A stretch of DNA of 64,000 nt, taken from assembly GCA_038040385.1 (NCBI GenBank), contig JBBPII010000005.1, forward strand, positions 1-64,000, in the 5' to 3' direction. Positions 33,130 to 41,912 of the stretch are shown in pieces; positions within the stretch are counted from its first letter, which is position 1, and the number at the start of each line of letters is the position of its first letter. The notes under the pieces were generated by a model. The model made no database searches. It saw only the letters and a program-made list of their open reading frames with translations, and was not told the origin of the DNA. The position numbers were made by a program, and so were the translations under genes. The stretch is from Gilichinskyi gelida (GTDB taxonomy: Bacteria > Acidobacteriota > Thermoanaerobaculia > Gp7-AA8).

Positions 33130-36122
33130 ACGTGCAGCAGCAGTCGTTCACGTTCGGTATTCCGGCACCCCGCGTCGAAACACGCCGAAATCTCGTCATC
33201 GAAGCAGGCGCCGGCACTGGCAAGACCACCGCGATCGTCGCCGAAGTCCTGAAGCTGCTCCTCGGCAACGAGGATCTCGCGCCGGATCGCATCGTGCTGA
33301 TGACGTTCACCGAAAAAGCGGCGGGCGAGATTGCCGATCGCATCCATCAGGCGCTCACCGAAATCGCCGACGGGCTGAAGCCCGTCCACCATTGGCCTGT
33401 CGACTCACCGAATCCGCTCGTCATCGTCACGCCGGAGATGCGCGACGCGGCCGCCAAGCAGCTCGCGCGCGTCGACTCCCTCCGCTCGCAGACCATCCAC
33501 TCCTTCTGCCAGATGCTGCTGCGGCAGTTCCCGATCGAGGCGGGACTCGACCCGCAATTCACCATTGTCGAGGGCTTCGAGCGCTCGCGGCTCTACGGCG
33601 AGCTGTACGACGCCTGGATCGACGAGGAGACGCGCGTCCATCCGACCGACGAGGCCAGGCGCGACTGGGAAGTGTTGATCGAGCACGCCGGCTACCTCTT
33701 CCTCATCCGCGACCTCGTCTTCGAGCTGCTCGACCGGCGCGACCTGTTGCTCGATCCGTCGTACGACATCGGCTCGATTGCGCTGATCGAAGACGACGTC
33801 GCGGACGGCATCCGAGTGATGCGCATCGAAGGCGGCGACCGGCCGATGGCGCGGTACTTCCGCGCGAACGAGCCGCCGCGCGGCAACCTCGAGGCCTGGA
33901 TCGACTATTTGAAGCCGGTCACCGATGAGGTCCGCGACACCGACCTCCCGCGCGGCAGGAAGAACGATGCGATCAGCGCCGCGCTGAAGATCCTGCGCGG
34001 CAGCGACAAGAAAGGCGACTGCGTCGTCGACCGTCTGACCAGCCATCGCGCGGCGATCTCGCTGCTGGCCATGACCCGCCGCTTCATCGCCTTTCTCGAC
34101 GTTGAGAAGTGGAAGCGCGGCGTGGTCGACTTCGACGATCTCCTCCTCCGCACCCTCGCCCTGCTCGACGACGAGACGGTCCTCGAGCGCGTGCGGCGGC
34201 AGTTCGACACCATCTTCGTCGACGAGTTCCAGGACACCGATCGCGTGCAGGCGCGGATCATCGAGCGCCTGGCGCGCGACCGCGGCGGCGCCTTCGTCCC
34301 GGGACGGACGGTGGTGGTCGGCGATCCGAAGCAGTCGATCTACGGCTTCCGCCGAGCCGATCCCGAAACGTACGATAGTTTCACCCGCGCTCTTCTTACC
34401 GCCGGCGCCGAGCGCAGCCTGCTCCTGGATCAGTACCGCAGCGAGCCGCCGCTGCTCGACGCCATCAACGACCTCTTCGCTCGGATCTTCGAGCCGATCG
34501 CGCCGGACCCGAACGTGTTTTCGCCGCCGTACCACGCGCTGCGCGCGGCGCGCAGCGGCGGTGAGGGGCCGCCGTTCATCGTCCTCACCTGCCCCACCGA
34601 GGACAAATACCTATCCGAGGCCGAGGCCATCGCGGCGTGGATCAAGGAGAACAGCGACGGCGACCTGCGCCGCTTCGCCGTCCTCCTCCGCCGCATGACG
34701 AAGCTCGACGACTACCTCGACGTCTTCGACCGCCACGACATCGACTACGTCCTCCCGCCAACGCGGCTTTTCCTCGACCGCCCCGCCGCGGTCGACCTTG
34801 TCGCCGTCCTGCGCGCCATCGCGTATCCGTTCGATCGCGGCGCGGAGGCGTCGGCGGCGCGGTCGCCATACTTTGCGTTGACGGACTTGGAGATCGTGGC
34901 CAATCCCGACGGGCTGAAGCCCGTCTTACATCAGTTCCGGGAGGCCGCGCGCCACCTCACCGTTTCGGACACGATCGATTTGGTGGTCGACACCTGCGGC
35001 ATCGAGCGCGTTTACGCCGCGGCGGCGGATCGCAATCGGGCCATGCGGCACCTCGAGCATCTCCGCGGCATCGCCTTTCAGTACGACCAGAGTGTCGGCG
35101 GCTCGCTGCGGCAATTCGTCGACGAGATCGGCCGGCGGCGCCGCGGGGAACCCGACGAGATGGAGCCGTCGCTGCTCGACGACGCGTCGAACGGCGTTCG
35201 CATCCTCACCGTGCACGGGGCGAAGGGGCTGGAGTTCGATACCGTCATCCTCCCCGACCTCGAGTTCCGGCTGCAGCCGCAGGAGCTGTACGTCGTCGAC
35301 GAGCCGCGGCTGCTGGTCATGTCCGGGCAGGTGTCGACGCTCTCCACGTTCGCCGCGAAGGACATCGGCAGCCAGCGCGAGGAGGCGGAGACGCGGCGGC
35401 TGTTCTACGTCGCCGTGACGCGCGCGAAGTCGCGGGTGGTGTTCGTGACCAACGAGAAGGCGATGAACGTAGGCTTCGCGAAATACGTGAAGGAGCACTG
35501 TGTAGGTGCCGGCTTCAGCCGGCACACCGACCGGCTGAAGCCGGTCGCTACACCACGGAAGCGGCTGGCCGACGCGGAGCTCGAGGCCCGCCTCGCCTCA
35601 TCGCCGATCATCCCGTGGCAGGCGCCCGAGTGTGAACCGACCGCCCGACGGGCTGAAGCCCGTCCTACATTGCGCGCCCGCGGCGCGGGCATCCTCCTCC
35701 ACCGCTTCCTCGAGCGATGGGACGGCTCCGCGCCGCCGGAGCCGCTGCTCGCTCTCCTCGGGCGCGAGCACGGCTGCGACGACGACACGCTCGCGCTGGT
35801 CCGCCGGCGCGTGACGACGCTGGCGCGTTCCGAAACCTTCAAAAAAATCGCCGCGGCGGAGGTCGTCGGCCGCGAGCTGCCGATCGCCTTCCTCGACGCC
35901 GCGGGCAACGTCGTCGAGCAGCGCGTCGACCGGCTGATCCGCATCGGCGGCGAGGACGTCGTCGTCGACTACAAGAGCGGCGACCCGGATGACGCGCGCC
36001 TGGAGCGCGACCGCGCGCAGATCGAGGAGTATTGCCGCGCCGTGGCCCGGATCACCGGCCGGCCGTGCCGCGGCATGCTGTGGTACATCGACGCCGAAGC
36101 CGATCGCGCGGTCGACGTGTAA
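33126..36122 (+). CDS. addA: AddA-like UvrD/Rep helicase-nuclease
   Basis: 998 residues from ATG 33126. ATPase motifs: EAGAGTGKTT (Walker A, 26-35), TFTEKAAGEI, TIHSFC, FVDEFQDTD (Walker B), VVGDPKQSIYGFRRAD, LLLDQYRSEP, TVHGAKGLEFDTV and FYVAVTRAKSR. The C-terminal nuclease has VEQRVDRLIRIG and VVVDYKSGD. Partner of AddB in recombinational repair. Several repeat-coded peptides interrupt it in frame: ADGLKPVHH, PDGLKPVLH, VGAGFSRHTDRLKPVAT and RRAEARPTL. The helicase core itself looks intact. Confidence 0.93.
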   Translation: MNVQQQSFTFGIPAPRVETRRNLVIEAGAGTGKTTAIVAEVLKLLLGNEDLAPDRIVLMTFTEKAAGEIADRIHQALTEIADGLKPVHHWPVDSPNPLVIVTPEMRDAAAKQLARVDSLRSQTIHSFCQMLLRQFPIEAGLDPQFTIVEGFERSRLYGELYDAWIDEETRVHPTDEARRDWEVLIEHAGYLFLIRDLVFELLDRRDLLLDPSYDIGSIALIEDDVADGIRVMRIEGGDRPMARYFRANEPPRGNLEAWIDYLKPVTDEVRDTDLPRGRKNDAISAALKILRGSDKKGDCVVDRLTSHRAAISLLAMTRRFIAFLDVEKWKRGVVDFDDLLLRTLALLDDETVLERVRRQFDTIFVDEFQDTDRVQARIIERLARDRGGAFVPGRTVVVGDPKQSIYGFRRADPETYDSFTRALLTAGAERSLLLDQYRSEPPLLDAINDLFARIFEPIAPDPNVFSPPYHALRAARSGGEGPPFIVLTCPTEDKYLSEAEAIAAWIKENSDGDLRRFAVLLRRMTKLDDYLDVFDRHDIDYVLPPTRLFLDRPAAVDLVAVLRAIAYPFDRGAEASAARSPYFALTDLEIVANPDGLKPVLHQFREAARHLTVSDTIDLVVDTCGIERVYAAAADRNRAMRHLEHLRGIAFQYDQSVGGSLRQFVDEIGRRRRGEPDEMEPSLLDDASNGVRILTVHGAKGLEFDTVILPDLEFRLQPQELYVVDEPRLLVMSGQVSTLSTFAAKDIGSQREEAETRRLFYVAVTRAKSRVVFVTNEKAMNVGFAKYVKEHCVGAGFSRHTDRLKPVATPRKRLADAELEARLASSPIIPWQAPECEPTARRAEARPTLRARGAGILLHRFLERWDGSAPPEPLLALLGREHGCDDDTLALVRRRVTTLARSETFKKIAAAEVVGRELPIAFLDAAGNVVEQRVDRLIRIGGEDVVVDYKSGDPDDARLERDRAQIEEYCRAVARITGRPCRGMLWYIDAEADRAVDV
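33369..33386 (+). repeat. GACGGGCtgaaGCCCGTC palindrome in frame in addA, copy 1
   Basis: Perfect 7-base stem with TGAA loop, translated DGLKPV. Lies between helicase motifs Ia and Ib. Confidence 0.85.
34908..34925 (+). repeat. GACGGGCtgaaGCCCGTC palindrome in frame in addA, copy 2
   Basis: Same 18 bases as copy 1, followed by TTACA in place of CTACA. Translated DGLKPVLH. Confidence 0.85.
35501..35552 (+). repeat. REPIN-like double hairpin in frame in addA
   Basis: TGTAG, hairpin GTGCCGGC ttca GCCGGCAC, hairpin CGACCGGC tgaa GCCGGTCG, CTACA. Same layout as 22732-22786 and translated in frame (VGAGFSRHTDRLKPVAT). Confidence 0.9.
35647..35669 (+). repeat. GACGGGCtgaaGCCCGTC-CTACA half element in frame in addA
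   Basis: Palindrome followed by CTACA, i.e. one REP unit. Here it is read in another frame than copies 1 and 2 (RRAEARPT), so tolerance does not depend on one peptide. Confidence 0.85.
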
Positions 36123-36134
36123 CATCGCGCGCGC

Positions 36135-36800
36135 ATGCCGCTGTATCGAGTCGCGCTCCTCTCCTTCATCGCCATCATCACCATGGTCAACCCGCTGGCG
36201 GTGGTCCCCTCGTTCATCGCCTTGACCGAGGGGACGTCGCGGCGGACAAGAGCGAGCATCGCGTTGCTGGCGGGTATCTCCTGCGTCGCGGTGCTCACCG
36301 TCTTTCTCCTGGCGGGCAACTACATCTTCAAATTCTTCGGCATCACCGTGCCGGCGTTCCAGATCATGGGGGGCATCCTCTTCCTGACCAACGCGCTGCG
36401 CATCCTGGTCACGGACGAGCGCCGCGCGCTCAACGTCGGCGGCGAGAAGCGGATGGAGGACAGCGACGTGGAGAAGGCGGAGATCGACCCCACGTCGATC
36501 GCCGTGGTGCCGCTCGCGGTTCCCATGCTCTCCGGCCCGGGCGCGATCACCTCGGTCATGGTGCTGGTCAATCTCTACCCGGAGATCGAGCAGAAGATGG
36601 CCGTGATCGTGGCCATCGCCGCCGTCGGCGCGTTGTCGTATCTGGTGCTGCTCGCCGCGCTGCCGATCTCGCGCGTCATCGGCCCGCGCGGCCGCGCCGT
36701 CTTCACCAAGATCATGTCGCTGCTCCTCGGCGCGATCGGCATCCAGTTCATCATCAATGGCTTGAAGCCCGTCCTAATCGATATCATGCGAGCGTCGTAG
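36135..36800 (+). CDS. MarC family integral membrane protein
   Basis: 221 residues, about six membrane helices: FIAIITMVNPLAVVPSFIAL opens the family, then KFFGITVPAFQIMGGILFLT, VVPLAVPMLSGPGAI and a last helix LGAIGIQFIINGL. Family role is unproven; it was once thought to affect antibiotic resistance. The C-terminal GLKPVLIDIMRAS is encoded by a decayed copy of the GGCTGAAGCCCGTC repeat. Downstream of addA by 12 bases. Confidence 0.88.
   Translation: MPLYRVALLSFIAIITMVNPLAVVPSFIALTEGTSRRTRASIALLAGISCVAVLTVFLLAGNYIFKFFGITVPAFQIMGGILFLTNALRILVTDERRALNVGGEKRMEDSDVEKAEIDPTSIAVVPLAVPMLSGPGAITSVMVLVNLYPEIEQKMAVIVAIAAVGALSYLVLLAALPISRVIGPRGRAVFTKIMSLLLGAIGIQFIINGLKPVLIDIMRAS
36759..36775 (+). repeat. 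Degenerate REP unit encoding the MarC C-terminus
   Basis: GGCTTGAAGCCCGTCCTAA resembles the right half of the addA palindromes with mutations in the left arm. Translated GLKPVL. Confidence 0.6.
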
Positions 36801-36864
36801 ACGTTCGCCGTTGACTGTTGGCCGTTGGCCGACTCGGCGAACGGTCAACGGCCAACAGCGAACG
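36801..36864. repeat. Inverted heptamer repeat (GTTGGCC type)
   Basis: CGTTCGC CGTTGAC TGTTGGC CGTTGGC, loop, CGAACGG TCAACGG CCAACAG CGAACG. Fills the spacer between marC and the next gene up to its start codon. Confidence 0.9.
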
Positions 36865-37518
36865 ATGTTCATCGGTCACAACGCCGTCGCCTTCGCCGCC
36901 AAGAAGACCGCGCCGCGCACGAGCCTCGGCGTCCTGATGGGGGCGGCCATGCTGCCGGATCTGATCTGGCCGATCTACCTGCTGGCCGGCGTCGAGCACG
37001 TGCGCATCCACAAAGGCGACACGTCCTTCACGCCGCTCCAGTTCATCGACTACCCCTGGACGCACAGCCTGGTGATGGCGGCGGCGTGGTCGGTCCTGGC
37101 AGCGGTCGTCTACTGGATCATCGCGCGCTACGGGCGCGGCGCGCTCGTCGTCGGCGTCTGCGTCTTCAGCCACTGGGTGCTCGACTGGATCACCCATCGC
37201 CCCGACCTCCCGCTCTATCCCGGCGGGCCGAAAGTCGGACTGGGACTCTGGAACCATCCCATTGCCACGATTGCGGTGGAATCGGCGATGTTCGCCGTCG
37301 GCATCCTCATCTACCGCGACACGACCACGCCGCGCGATCGCATCGGCTCCATCGGCATGTGGGCCTTCATCATCTTCATCGCCGCGTTCTACATCTACAA
37401 CGCATCGGCCACGCCGCCGCCCAACGAGCGGGTGCTCGCCTGGGGCGCGCTGAGCGGCTGGCTGCTGCCGCTGTGGGCGTGGTGGTTCGACCGGCATCGC
37501 GAACCGGCCGCGGCGTGA
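36865..37518 (+). CDS. YdjM-like/metal-dependent-hydrolase-like membrane protein
   Basis: 217 residues from ATG 36865; the open frame upstream is repeat-coded. MFIGHNAVAFAAKK, AAMLPDLIWPIY, YPWTHSLVMAAAW and FSHWVLDWITHRPDLPL place His and Asp residues in membrane-edge positions as in the YdjM/DUF457 group, with five or six helices. Function in this group is not established. Its stop overlaps the GTG start of the next gene (GTGA). Confidence 0.8.
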   Translation: MFIGHNAVAFAAKKTAPRTSLGVLMGAAMLPDLIWPIYLLAGVEHVRIHKGDTSFTPLQFIDYPWTHSLVMAAAWSVLAAVVYWIIARYGRGALVVGVCVFSHWVLDWITHRPDLPLYPGGPKVGLGLWNHPIATIAVESAMFAVGILIYRDTTTPRDRIGSIGMWAFIIFIAAFYIYNASATPPPNERVLAWGALSGWLLPLWAWWFDRHREPAAA

Positions 37519-38387
37519 ACGTCCTCTTCCTGGTAAATCCGCGCGCGGGCGCGAGGCGCCGGCGCGACGTCGAGGCACTCATCCGCGCGTCGTGCGGCGA
37601 ATGGAACGCGCAGATTCTTCCCTGCGACGCGCTCGATGAGGTGATCTCGCGCGCGATCGCCGAGCGCGTCGACGCCGTGTACGCCGTCGGCGGCGACGGG
37701 ACGGTGCACGAGGTGGCGAAGCGGCTGATCGGCACGCCGGTGGCCCTCGGCGTCCTCCCCATCGGCTCCGGCAACGGCTTCGCCCGCCACCTCGGACTGC
37801 CGATGAACCCCCGCGCCTCGCTGCGCGCCTGCCGCGGCATGCGCATCGAGAGCATCGATACCGCCACCGTCAACGGCGCACCGTTCGTCGGGACGATGGG
37901 ACTCGGGTTCGACGCCTGGATCGCCGACGCTTTCGCAAACGCCGGCGCGCGCGGCTTCGCCACGTATGTCCGCGTCGGCCTGCGCGGTTTCGCCGGCTAT
38001 GCGTCGGAGGAGTACGCGATCGCGATCGATGGGACATGGACGAAGAGACGGGCGCTGGTCGTCGCGGTGGCGAACGCCAGCCAGTACGGCAACAACGCGC
38101 GCATCGCGCCGCTGGCGTCGCTGCAGGACGGCATGCTCGACGTCACCGTGGTCGAGCGCGCCACGTTCCTCACCGCCCCGCTGCTGATGGCGCGCCTCTT
38201 CGCCGGGCGGCTCCATCGCGCGCGCGGCGTGGTCACCATGCGCGGGCGGCGGGTGGAGATCGTGCGCGACAGCGCCGGCCCGGCGCACCTCGACGGCGAG
38301 CCGATGACGCTGCCGGAATCGCTGACCGTGGAGATCGTGCCGCGATCGCTCCGGGTGGTGGTGCCGGATGCGGCGGTGGGGCTTTGA
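37515..38387 (+). CDS. Diacylglycerol kinase / YegS-like lipid kinase
   Basis: 290 residues from GTG 37515. LFLVNPRAGARRRRD and YAVGGDGTVHEVAKRL are the ATP-site motifs, VLPIGSGNGFARHLG the catalytic-loop region, and GLGFDAWIADAF and VANASQYGNNARIAPLAS the C-terminal lobe. Phosphorylates a lipid or sphingoid-like alcohol at the membrane; the substrate cannot be read from sequence. A 15-bp perfect hairpin follows the stop. Confidence 0.9.
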   Translation: MNVLFLVNPRAGARRRRDVEALIRASCGEWNAQILPCDALDEVISRAIAERVDAVYAVGGDGTVHEVAKRLIGTPVALGVLPIGSGNGFARHLGLPMNPRASLRACRGMRIESIDTATVNGAPFVGTMGLGFDAWIADAFANAGARGFATYVRVGLRGFAGYASEEYAIAIDGTWTKRRALVVAVANASQYGNNARIAPLASLQDGMLDVTVVERATFLTAPLLMARLFAGRLHRARGVVTMRGRRVEIVRDSAGPAHLDGEPMTLPESLTVEIVPRSLRVVVPDAAVGL

Positions 38388-38420
38388 GTTTATCCTGACG
38401 CCTGCGGCGTCAGGATAAAC
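38388..38420. terminator. Perfect 15-bp hairpin between convergent gene ends
   Basis: GTTTATCCTGACGCC, loop TGC, GGCGTCAGGATAAAC. It starts one base after the lipid kinase stop and contains the stop of the truncated arsC on the other strand. No long T-run follows, so termination is plausible but unproven. An 11-bp version sits at 46636-46660 after intact arsC. Confidence 0.6.
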
Positions 38421-38640
38421 TGGAGACCAGCTCCTCGATCCGCCGCTCCAGCTCGTCCCGCGTCTCCCGGAACCGCTCCCACCCATCGCCGGCGCCGAAC
38501 GACGGATCCTCGATGGGCCAGTGCTCGATGCGCCCCGCGCCAGGCCAAAGCGGGCAATCCTGCGCGGCGGAGTCGCAGACAGTCACCACCACGTCGAACG
38601 GCTGGTCGATGAACTGCGCGGCCGATTTCGACTCGGCGTC
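38410..38640 (-). pseudogene. Truncated arsenate-reductase-like (LMW phosphatase) fragment
   Basis: The last ~76 codons of arsC: AESKSAAQFIDQPFDVVVTV, CDSAAQDCPLWPG, IEHWPIEDPSFG and ERFRETRDELERRIEELVSS. It aligns with the 3' part of the intact copy at 46654-46882 at high identity, then identity stops near 38640. The P-loop (LCTGNAARSQ) is missing. An open frame continues upstream into unrelated sequence (a 123-codon ORF), but this has no homology to the family, so I call it a remnant cut by the island. Confidence 0.8.
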
Positions 38641-38890
38641 GCGCCGCCGTTTGCAGAGTCGAGTGGAAACTCGCGATCGGATCTCCAAGACCCTCGTTCT
38701 CGATGTCGGCACGGAGAAACCTCGCACCTGAAATCCTAGGAACGCGCGTGGCGATGAATCGAGACCATCGACCTTCAGCATGCACCTGCGTCCGCCAGCC
38801 TCTCTCTAGTGGCCAACGATAGGAAATCGCGTTGTCAACTGCTCGCGCAGCGACACCCTCCCGAAATTGCTCATCGTGACCTCACCTTAT

Positions 38891-39967
38891 TCAAAGCAGG
38901 TAGCTCGTCTTTCGCATTTGCCGCAAAAACTCTCGTAATTCATCAATTTCGAGCACCTCGACCTGACGCATGACACCAAGTTTCTCCTCGACGCTACCTG
39001 CAGCGTCGAACTGCGTCTTCAAAATTACCAACCCCAGCCACTTTGTTTCGTAATGCTCGATTTGCTCTGCTAAGTGCATCGCATGCTGGTAAATGCGCAC
39101 TGACGCGCTGCAAACGACCAGCCAGAGAGCGGCTGCGCCCAATAGCACATCTAGACCGTGTGGCAAACAGCATGAGATCCAATTCCACGCAACAATGAGA
39201 AGTTGGCCTGATGCAAGCACCAGTGCCATAAAGAGCGACCAACGCGAGAGCGCCTCAACCCAGCCGTCGCGTCGCATCAGCTCCTGGCGTTTGAGGTTGA
39301 AATAGGCAAGCTGCTTGTGGAACCGGAGATCCATGTAGGCGCGAAGAGTCTCCTCAGCCGCCTCCGGTTCGCCATACGGTGAAATATCGTGATAAAATTC
39401 CAGAACTTCGCCGTCCGCGAAGGAGTTCATTGTGCCTTCTGCGCTGACGGCTTGTGATTCAAAGCGGGCCCATCGCTGAGTTCGCTCCGCCTCAAACGCG
39501 TCACGATTTGACATCGCCTGTGAAAGTAGCCGGCCGTCAAGCAGCAGCTGAAACTGCCATTGGCGAATCTGTTCCGTCATAAAGCGCGCCGTGAGCCACT
39601 TCGTTCGTGTTCTACTGAACCATGGCCCGAGCGCCAGAACAATTGAGCCAAGAGCGGCCGCCTCGAATAAAGCGATCAGACTTAGCGGCATGCTGTGCCC
39701 GAGCGCCCCTACCATGAGTTTAATCACAATACCGCTCAGAGCGACACCGCCAAGTATTAGCGACACCATCCCAGTTCGCCGCAATACCCTATGCTCGGCA
39801 TTTGCGACACCGTCGTAATAGCCGAATAGATTGCTCGTTTTCTCGTAGCCAAAAGCCGCACGCATGTGCGGCATCGCTGCAAGGTATGGCTCACCCGGGC
39901 TGAGATCGGAATTGTGCTCGAACTCAAGCCCCGGTCCGGCGTCGCGACGGTTCCTCTCAGGCGTCAT
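38891..39967 (-). CDS. SLATT/DUF4231-like four-helix membrane protein
   Basis: 358 residues. Two pairs of membrane helices: about 66-87, 95-116, 243-263 and 272-293. Between them lies WLTARFMTEQIRQWQFQLLL and an acidic cytosolic stretch (FEAERTQRWARFESQ). The helix pair plus a charged aromatic helix right after it (RTKWLTARFMTEQIRQW) is what SLATT/DUF4231 families show; those act as pore-type effectors in nucleotide-signal immune systems. Assignment is by pattern, not by a match I could run. Last gene of the island operon, 136 bases after the TIR-like gene. Confidence 0.6.
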   Translation of the reverse strand: MTPERNRRDAGPGLEFEHNSDLSPGEPYLAAMPHMRAAFGYEKTSNLFGYYDGVANAEHRVLRRTGMVSLILGGVALSGIVIKLMVGALGHSMPLSLIALFEAAALGSIVLALGPWFSRTRTKWLTARFMTEQIRQWQFQLLLDGRLLSQAMSNRDAFEAERTQRWARFESQAVSAEGTMNSFADGEVLEFYHDISPYGEPEAAEETLRAYMDLRFHKQLAYFNLKRQELMRRDGWVEALSRWSLFMALVLASGQLLIVAWNWISCCLPHGLDVLLGAAALWLVVCSASVRIYQHAMHLAEQIEHYETKWLGLVILKTQFDAAGSVEEKLGVMRQVEVLEIDELREFLRQMRKTSYLL

Positions 39968-40103
39968 GTGAGATCACTGCTCCTGCCAGCATAGTCGGCT
40001 GGCTCACGAGTCGTGGAGCTGGCAACCAACCAGAGCGAACGACACCCAGGACCATCACCTTTCGGACGTGCGCAAGCTCTGGCGTTCAAACCTCTCATAC
40101 GCT

Positions 40104-40742
40104 TCACCGAATGGCGCCACGCTTTAACCCGCTTTCGATATACCGCTGTACTATCGCTTCGTGCACCGCCTCCGCCACATCGATATAGCTCTCCCTATCG
40201 AACTTGTGATGTATGCTCTCAGGCGCAGTCTTTAACCAGAAGTCATCATGTATACCGTTCTCGACCATGAGAACCAGCGGCTTGTCCAAAGCCAACGCCA
40301 TGCCCTTTTCTTCCATCGTCCACACGCTCGGCGTCCAGCGATACTCGTCTTCACGGTGGCGCCCTCGCTTGACGTTACTAAGGCGCACTTGCATTTCTTT
40401 GGTAAGAATGCCCAAGTACACGGCGCTGCGGCCTATCTGAGCGCGAACTCGCTTGATGACGTTACTCTTGTCGCCGGGATGTGACCGGAAGCCGGTCACA
40501 ACCGTGAAGCCCGATTGCCTCAGTAGCTCCTCCATGTGTTTGAAATATATTTCGCCTGACTGGACGCTATAGGATATGAACACAACCTTTCCCTCAATGT
40601 CGTCGGCGAGCGTGCGAAACTCGGAATAGAGCGTGTGAAGGTACCTGCTGCGAGCCTCCCAAGCGACCTTCTCAGGAAAACCGCCTTGCTTGCGGGCAGC
40701 GATCGCCTCGTGAACGGCGGTTGCCTCGGCTTCGCGGATCAT
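40104..40742 (-). CDS. TIR-like domain protein
   Basis: 212 residues. After a helical N-terminus comes a TIR-type core: KVVFISYS (strand A, 52-59), GFTVVTGF (strand B), IGRSAVYLGILT (strand C/D), SVWTMEEKGMALAL with Glu144/Glu145 at the place of the TIR catalytic glutamate, and PLVLMVENGI (161ff). TIR domains either hydrolyse NAD or make cyclic ADP-ribose signals, or bind as adaptors. The gene starts 20 bases after the AbrB/ACT-like gene. A SLOG or other Rossmann-type fold is the alternative reading. Confidence 0.65.
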   Translation of the reverse strand: MIREAEATAVHEAIAARKQGGFPEKVAWEARSRYLHTLYSEFRTLADDIEGKVVFISYSVQSGEIYFKHMEELLRQSGFTVVTGFRSHPGDKSNVIKRVRAQIGRSAVYLGILTKEMQVRLSNVKRGRHREDEYRWTPSVWTMEEKGMALALDKPLVLMVENGIHDDFWLKTAPESIHHKFDRESYIDVAEAVHEAIVQRYIESGLKRGAIR

Positions 40743-40762
40743 TCGGGTTATCGACAGTTTAA

Positions 40763-41791
40763 TCAGCGGAGCCGCCTAGCCGCACGCCGTGACATTGGTC
40801 TAGGGAAAGTGGCCTCCAATGCCAGCGATCTCAGCGACTTGTCTCTAAACACGCCTCGGATGAATGCCATGAGGCGCGCGTCGTCGCCGGCACGGTCGTC
40901 CGCGAGATGCACCAGGAGATCGATCCAGATCCGGCCTGTGTTTGCGATCGCGCGTGAGTAAAGCTGCAGAATATTGAAACCCACGCGCTTTAGCTGACTC
41001 GTGACTAGCTGCAACGTATCGGATTGATCGGCAGCGTTCACGCGAATATGTCTGTACCCCGTGTTTCGATAGAAAATCGTCGCGTCCACTACTCCCCAGC
41101 GCGCATCTGCCGCCAGCATTACCAAGGGGCGCGGATCGTGCGCGCGTGCCTTCTGTGACGCCGTCAGCCTTTGGGCGAAATGCAGCTCGATCTCATCCAG
41201 CACCGCGCGCGGCAATTCGCACAACCCGTGCGCGCGGAGCAGGATGTCATGCCGTGAATCGGCGCTGACGGTTGCTCGGAGAAGCGGATTTCGCGTTATG
41301 CGCAGTATCGGCTTGCCGTCTGGGAAGAACACGATATCCTTGATGAATAGACATAGCAGACGGGCATGTAGCTCTCTGAGGCGTCGGGCTGGAAAATCGA
41401 GTCGTTCCTGCCGTGTGAGGTCGAATTCGGACTCATACGCGGACGTGTCTATATCCAAGTCAACACGAAGTTCGGCGTGATGGAACTGAGTTGATGCACG
41501 ACATCCGATGACATCGATCTGAAGGTCCGCTAATGCCGCCGTTAAATCGGCTAGGAGACCGAGACGGTCATGAAACCGCGCGGCCAAATGCCAGAGTTCC
41601 CGGCTGTTAGGCATGTACGCTGAGATGGACATTTGCTTCGGGCGTTGGAGTACCTTGAGATCGCCATGGTGAGTCCAACACACCAGCTTGGCTCCCGTGT
41701 GCCACCCGAGCGCAGCACGCATGGCAAACGGTATCCGGATTTCCTTGCCCATGATGGGTTGTGCCACGTCGAAGAGTCTCACTAATGACAC
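40763..41791 (-). CDS. Putative regulator with AbrB-like N-terminus and ACT-like domains
   Basis: 342 residues if GTG 41791 is the start; ATG 41752 is a good alternative. MGKEIRIPFAMRAALGWHTG resembles a SpoVT/AbrB swapped-hairpin DNA-binding strand pair. ARFHDRLGLLADLTAALADL and QIDVIGCRAS match an ACT domain; a second, more diverged one may be YRHIRVNAADQSDTLQLVTS with FNILQLYSRAI. ACT domains bind amino acids, so a methionine- or SAM-linked sensor for this operon is a reasonable inference. Not a known named family to me. Confidence 0.5.
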   Translation of the reverse strand: MSLVRLFDVAQPIMGKEIRIPFAMRAALGWHTGAKLVCWTHHGDLKVLQRPKQMSISAYMPNSRELWHLAARFHDRLGLLADLTAALADLQIDVIGCRASTQFHHAELRVDLDIDTSAYESEFDLTRQERLDFPARRLRELHARLLCLFIKDIVFFPDGKPILRITRNPLLRATVSADSRHDILLRAHGLCELPRAVLDEIELHFAQRLTASQKARAHDPRPLVMLAADARWGVVDATIFYRNTGYRHIRVNAADQSDTLQLVTSQLKRVGFNILQLYSRAIANTGRIWIDLLVHLADDRAGDDARLMAFIRGVFRDKSLRSLALEATFPRPMSRRAARRLR

Positions 41792-41912
41792 TCCGCACTG
41801 GCCAAATGCCTGCGCTTAGCGACTTGCAGAGCCTGTCGCCTTAATGAGGCTCTGTCCGACCACGGTGAAGTGACACACTCGAATTTCTTTGTGAGCAGCC
41901 AGGCAAAAACGC

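Noticed and set aside
33895..33915. Another GLKPV-type repeat in addA (DYLKPVTDEV)
   Set aside because: The DNA has only TTGAAGCCGGTC without the matching left arm, so chance or ancestral protein sequence is as likely.
22732..35669. Insertion sequences
   Set aside because: Elements are 18-55 bases, have no open frame, and no transposase gene is in the window.
38390..38785. Intact 123-131 codon gene at the truncated arsC
   Set aside because: Only the C-terminal ~76 codons match arsC; the rest is unrelated and the P-loop is missing.
38641..38890. Attachment site or integrase remnant at the island's left edge
   Set aside because: No tRNA gene end, short direct repeat or integrase fragment could be identified; the only repeat is the arsC 3' end.
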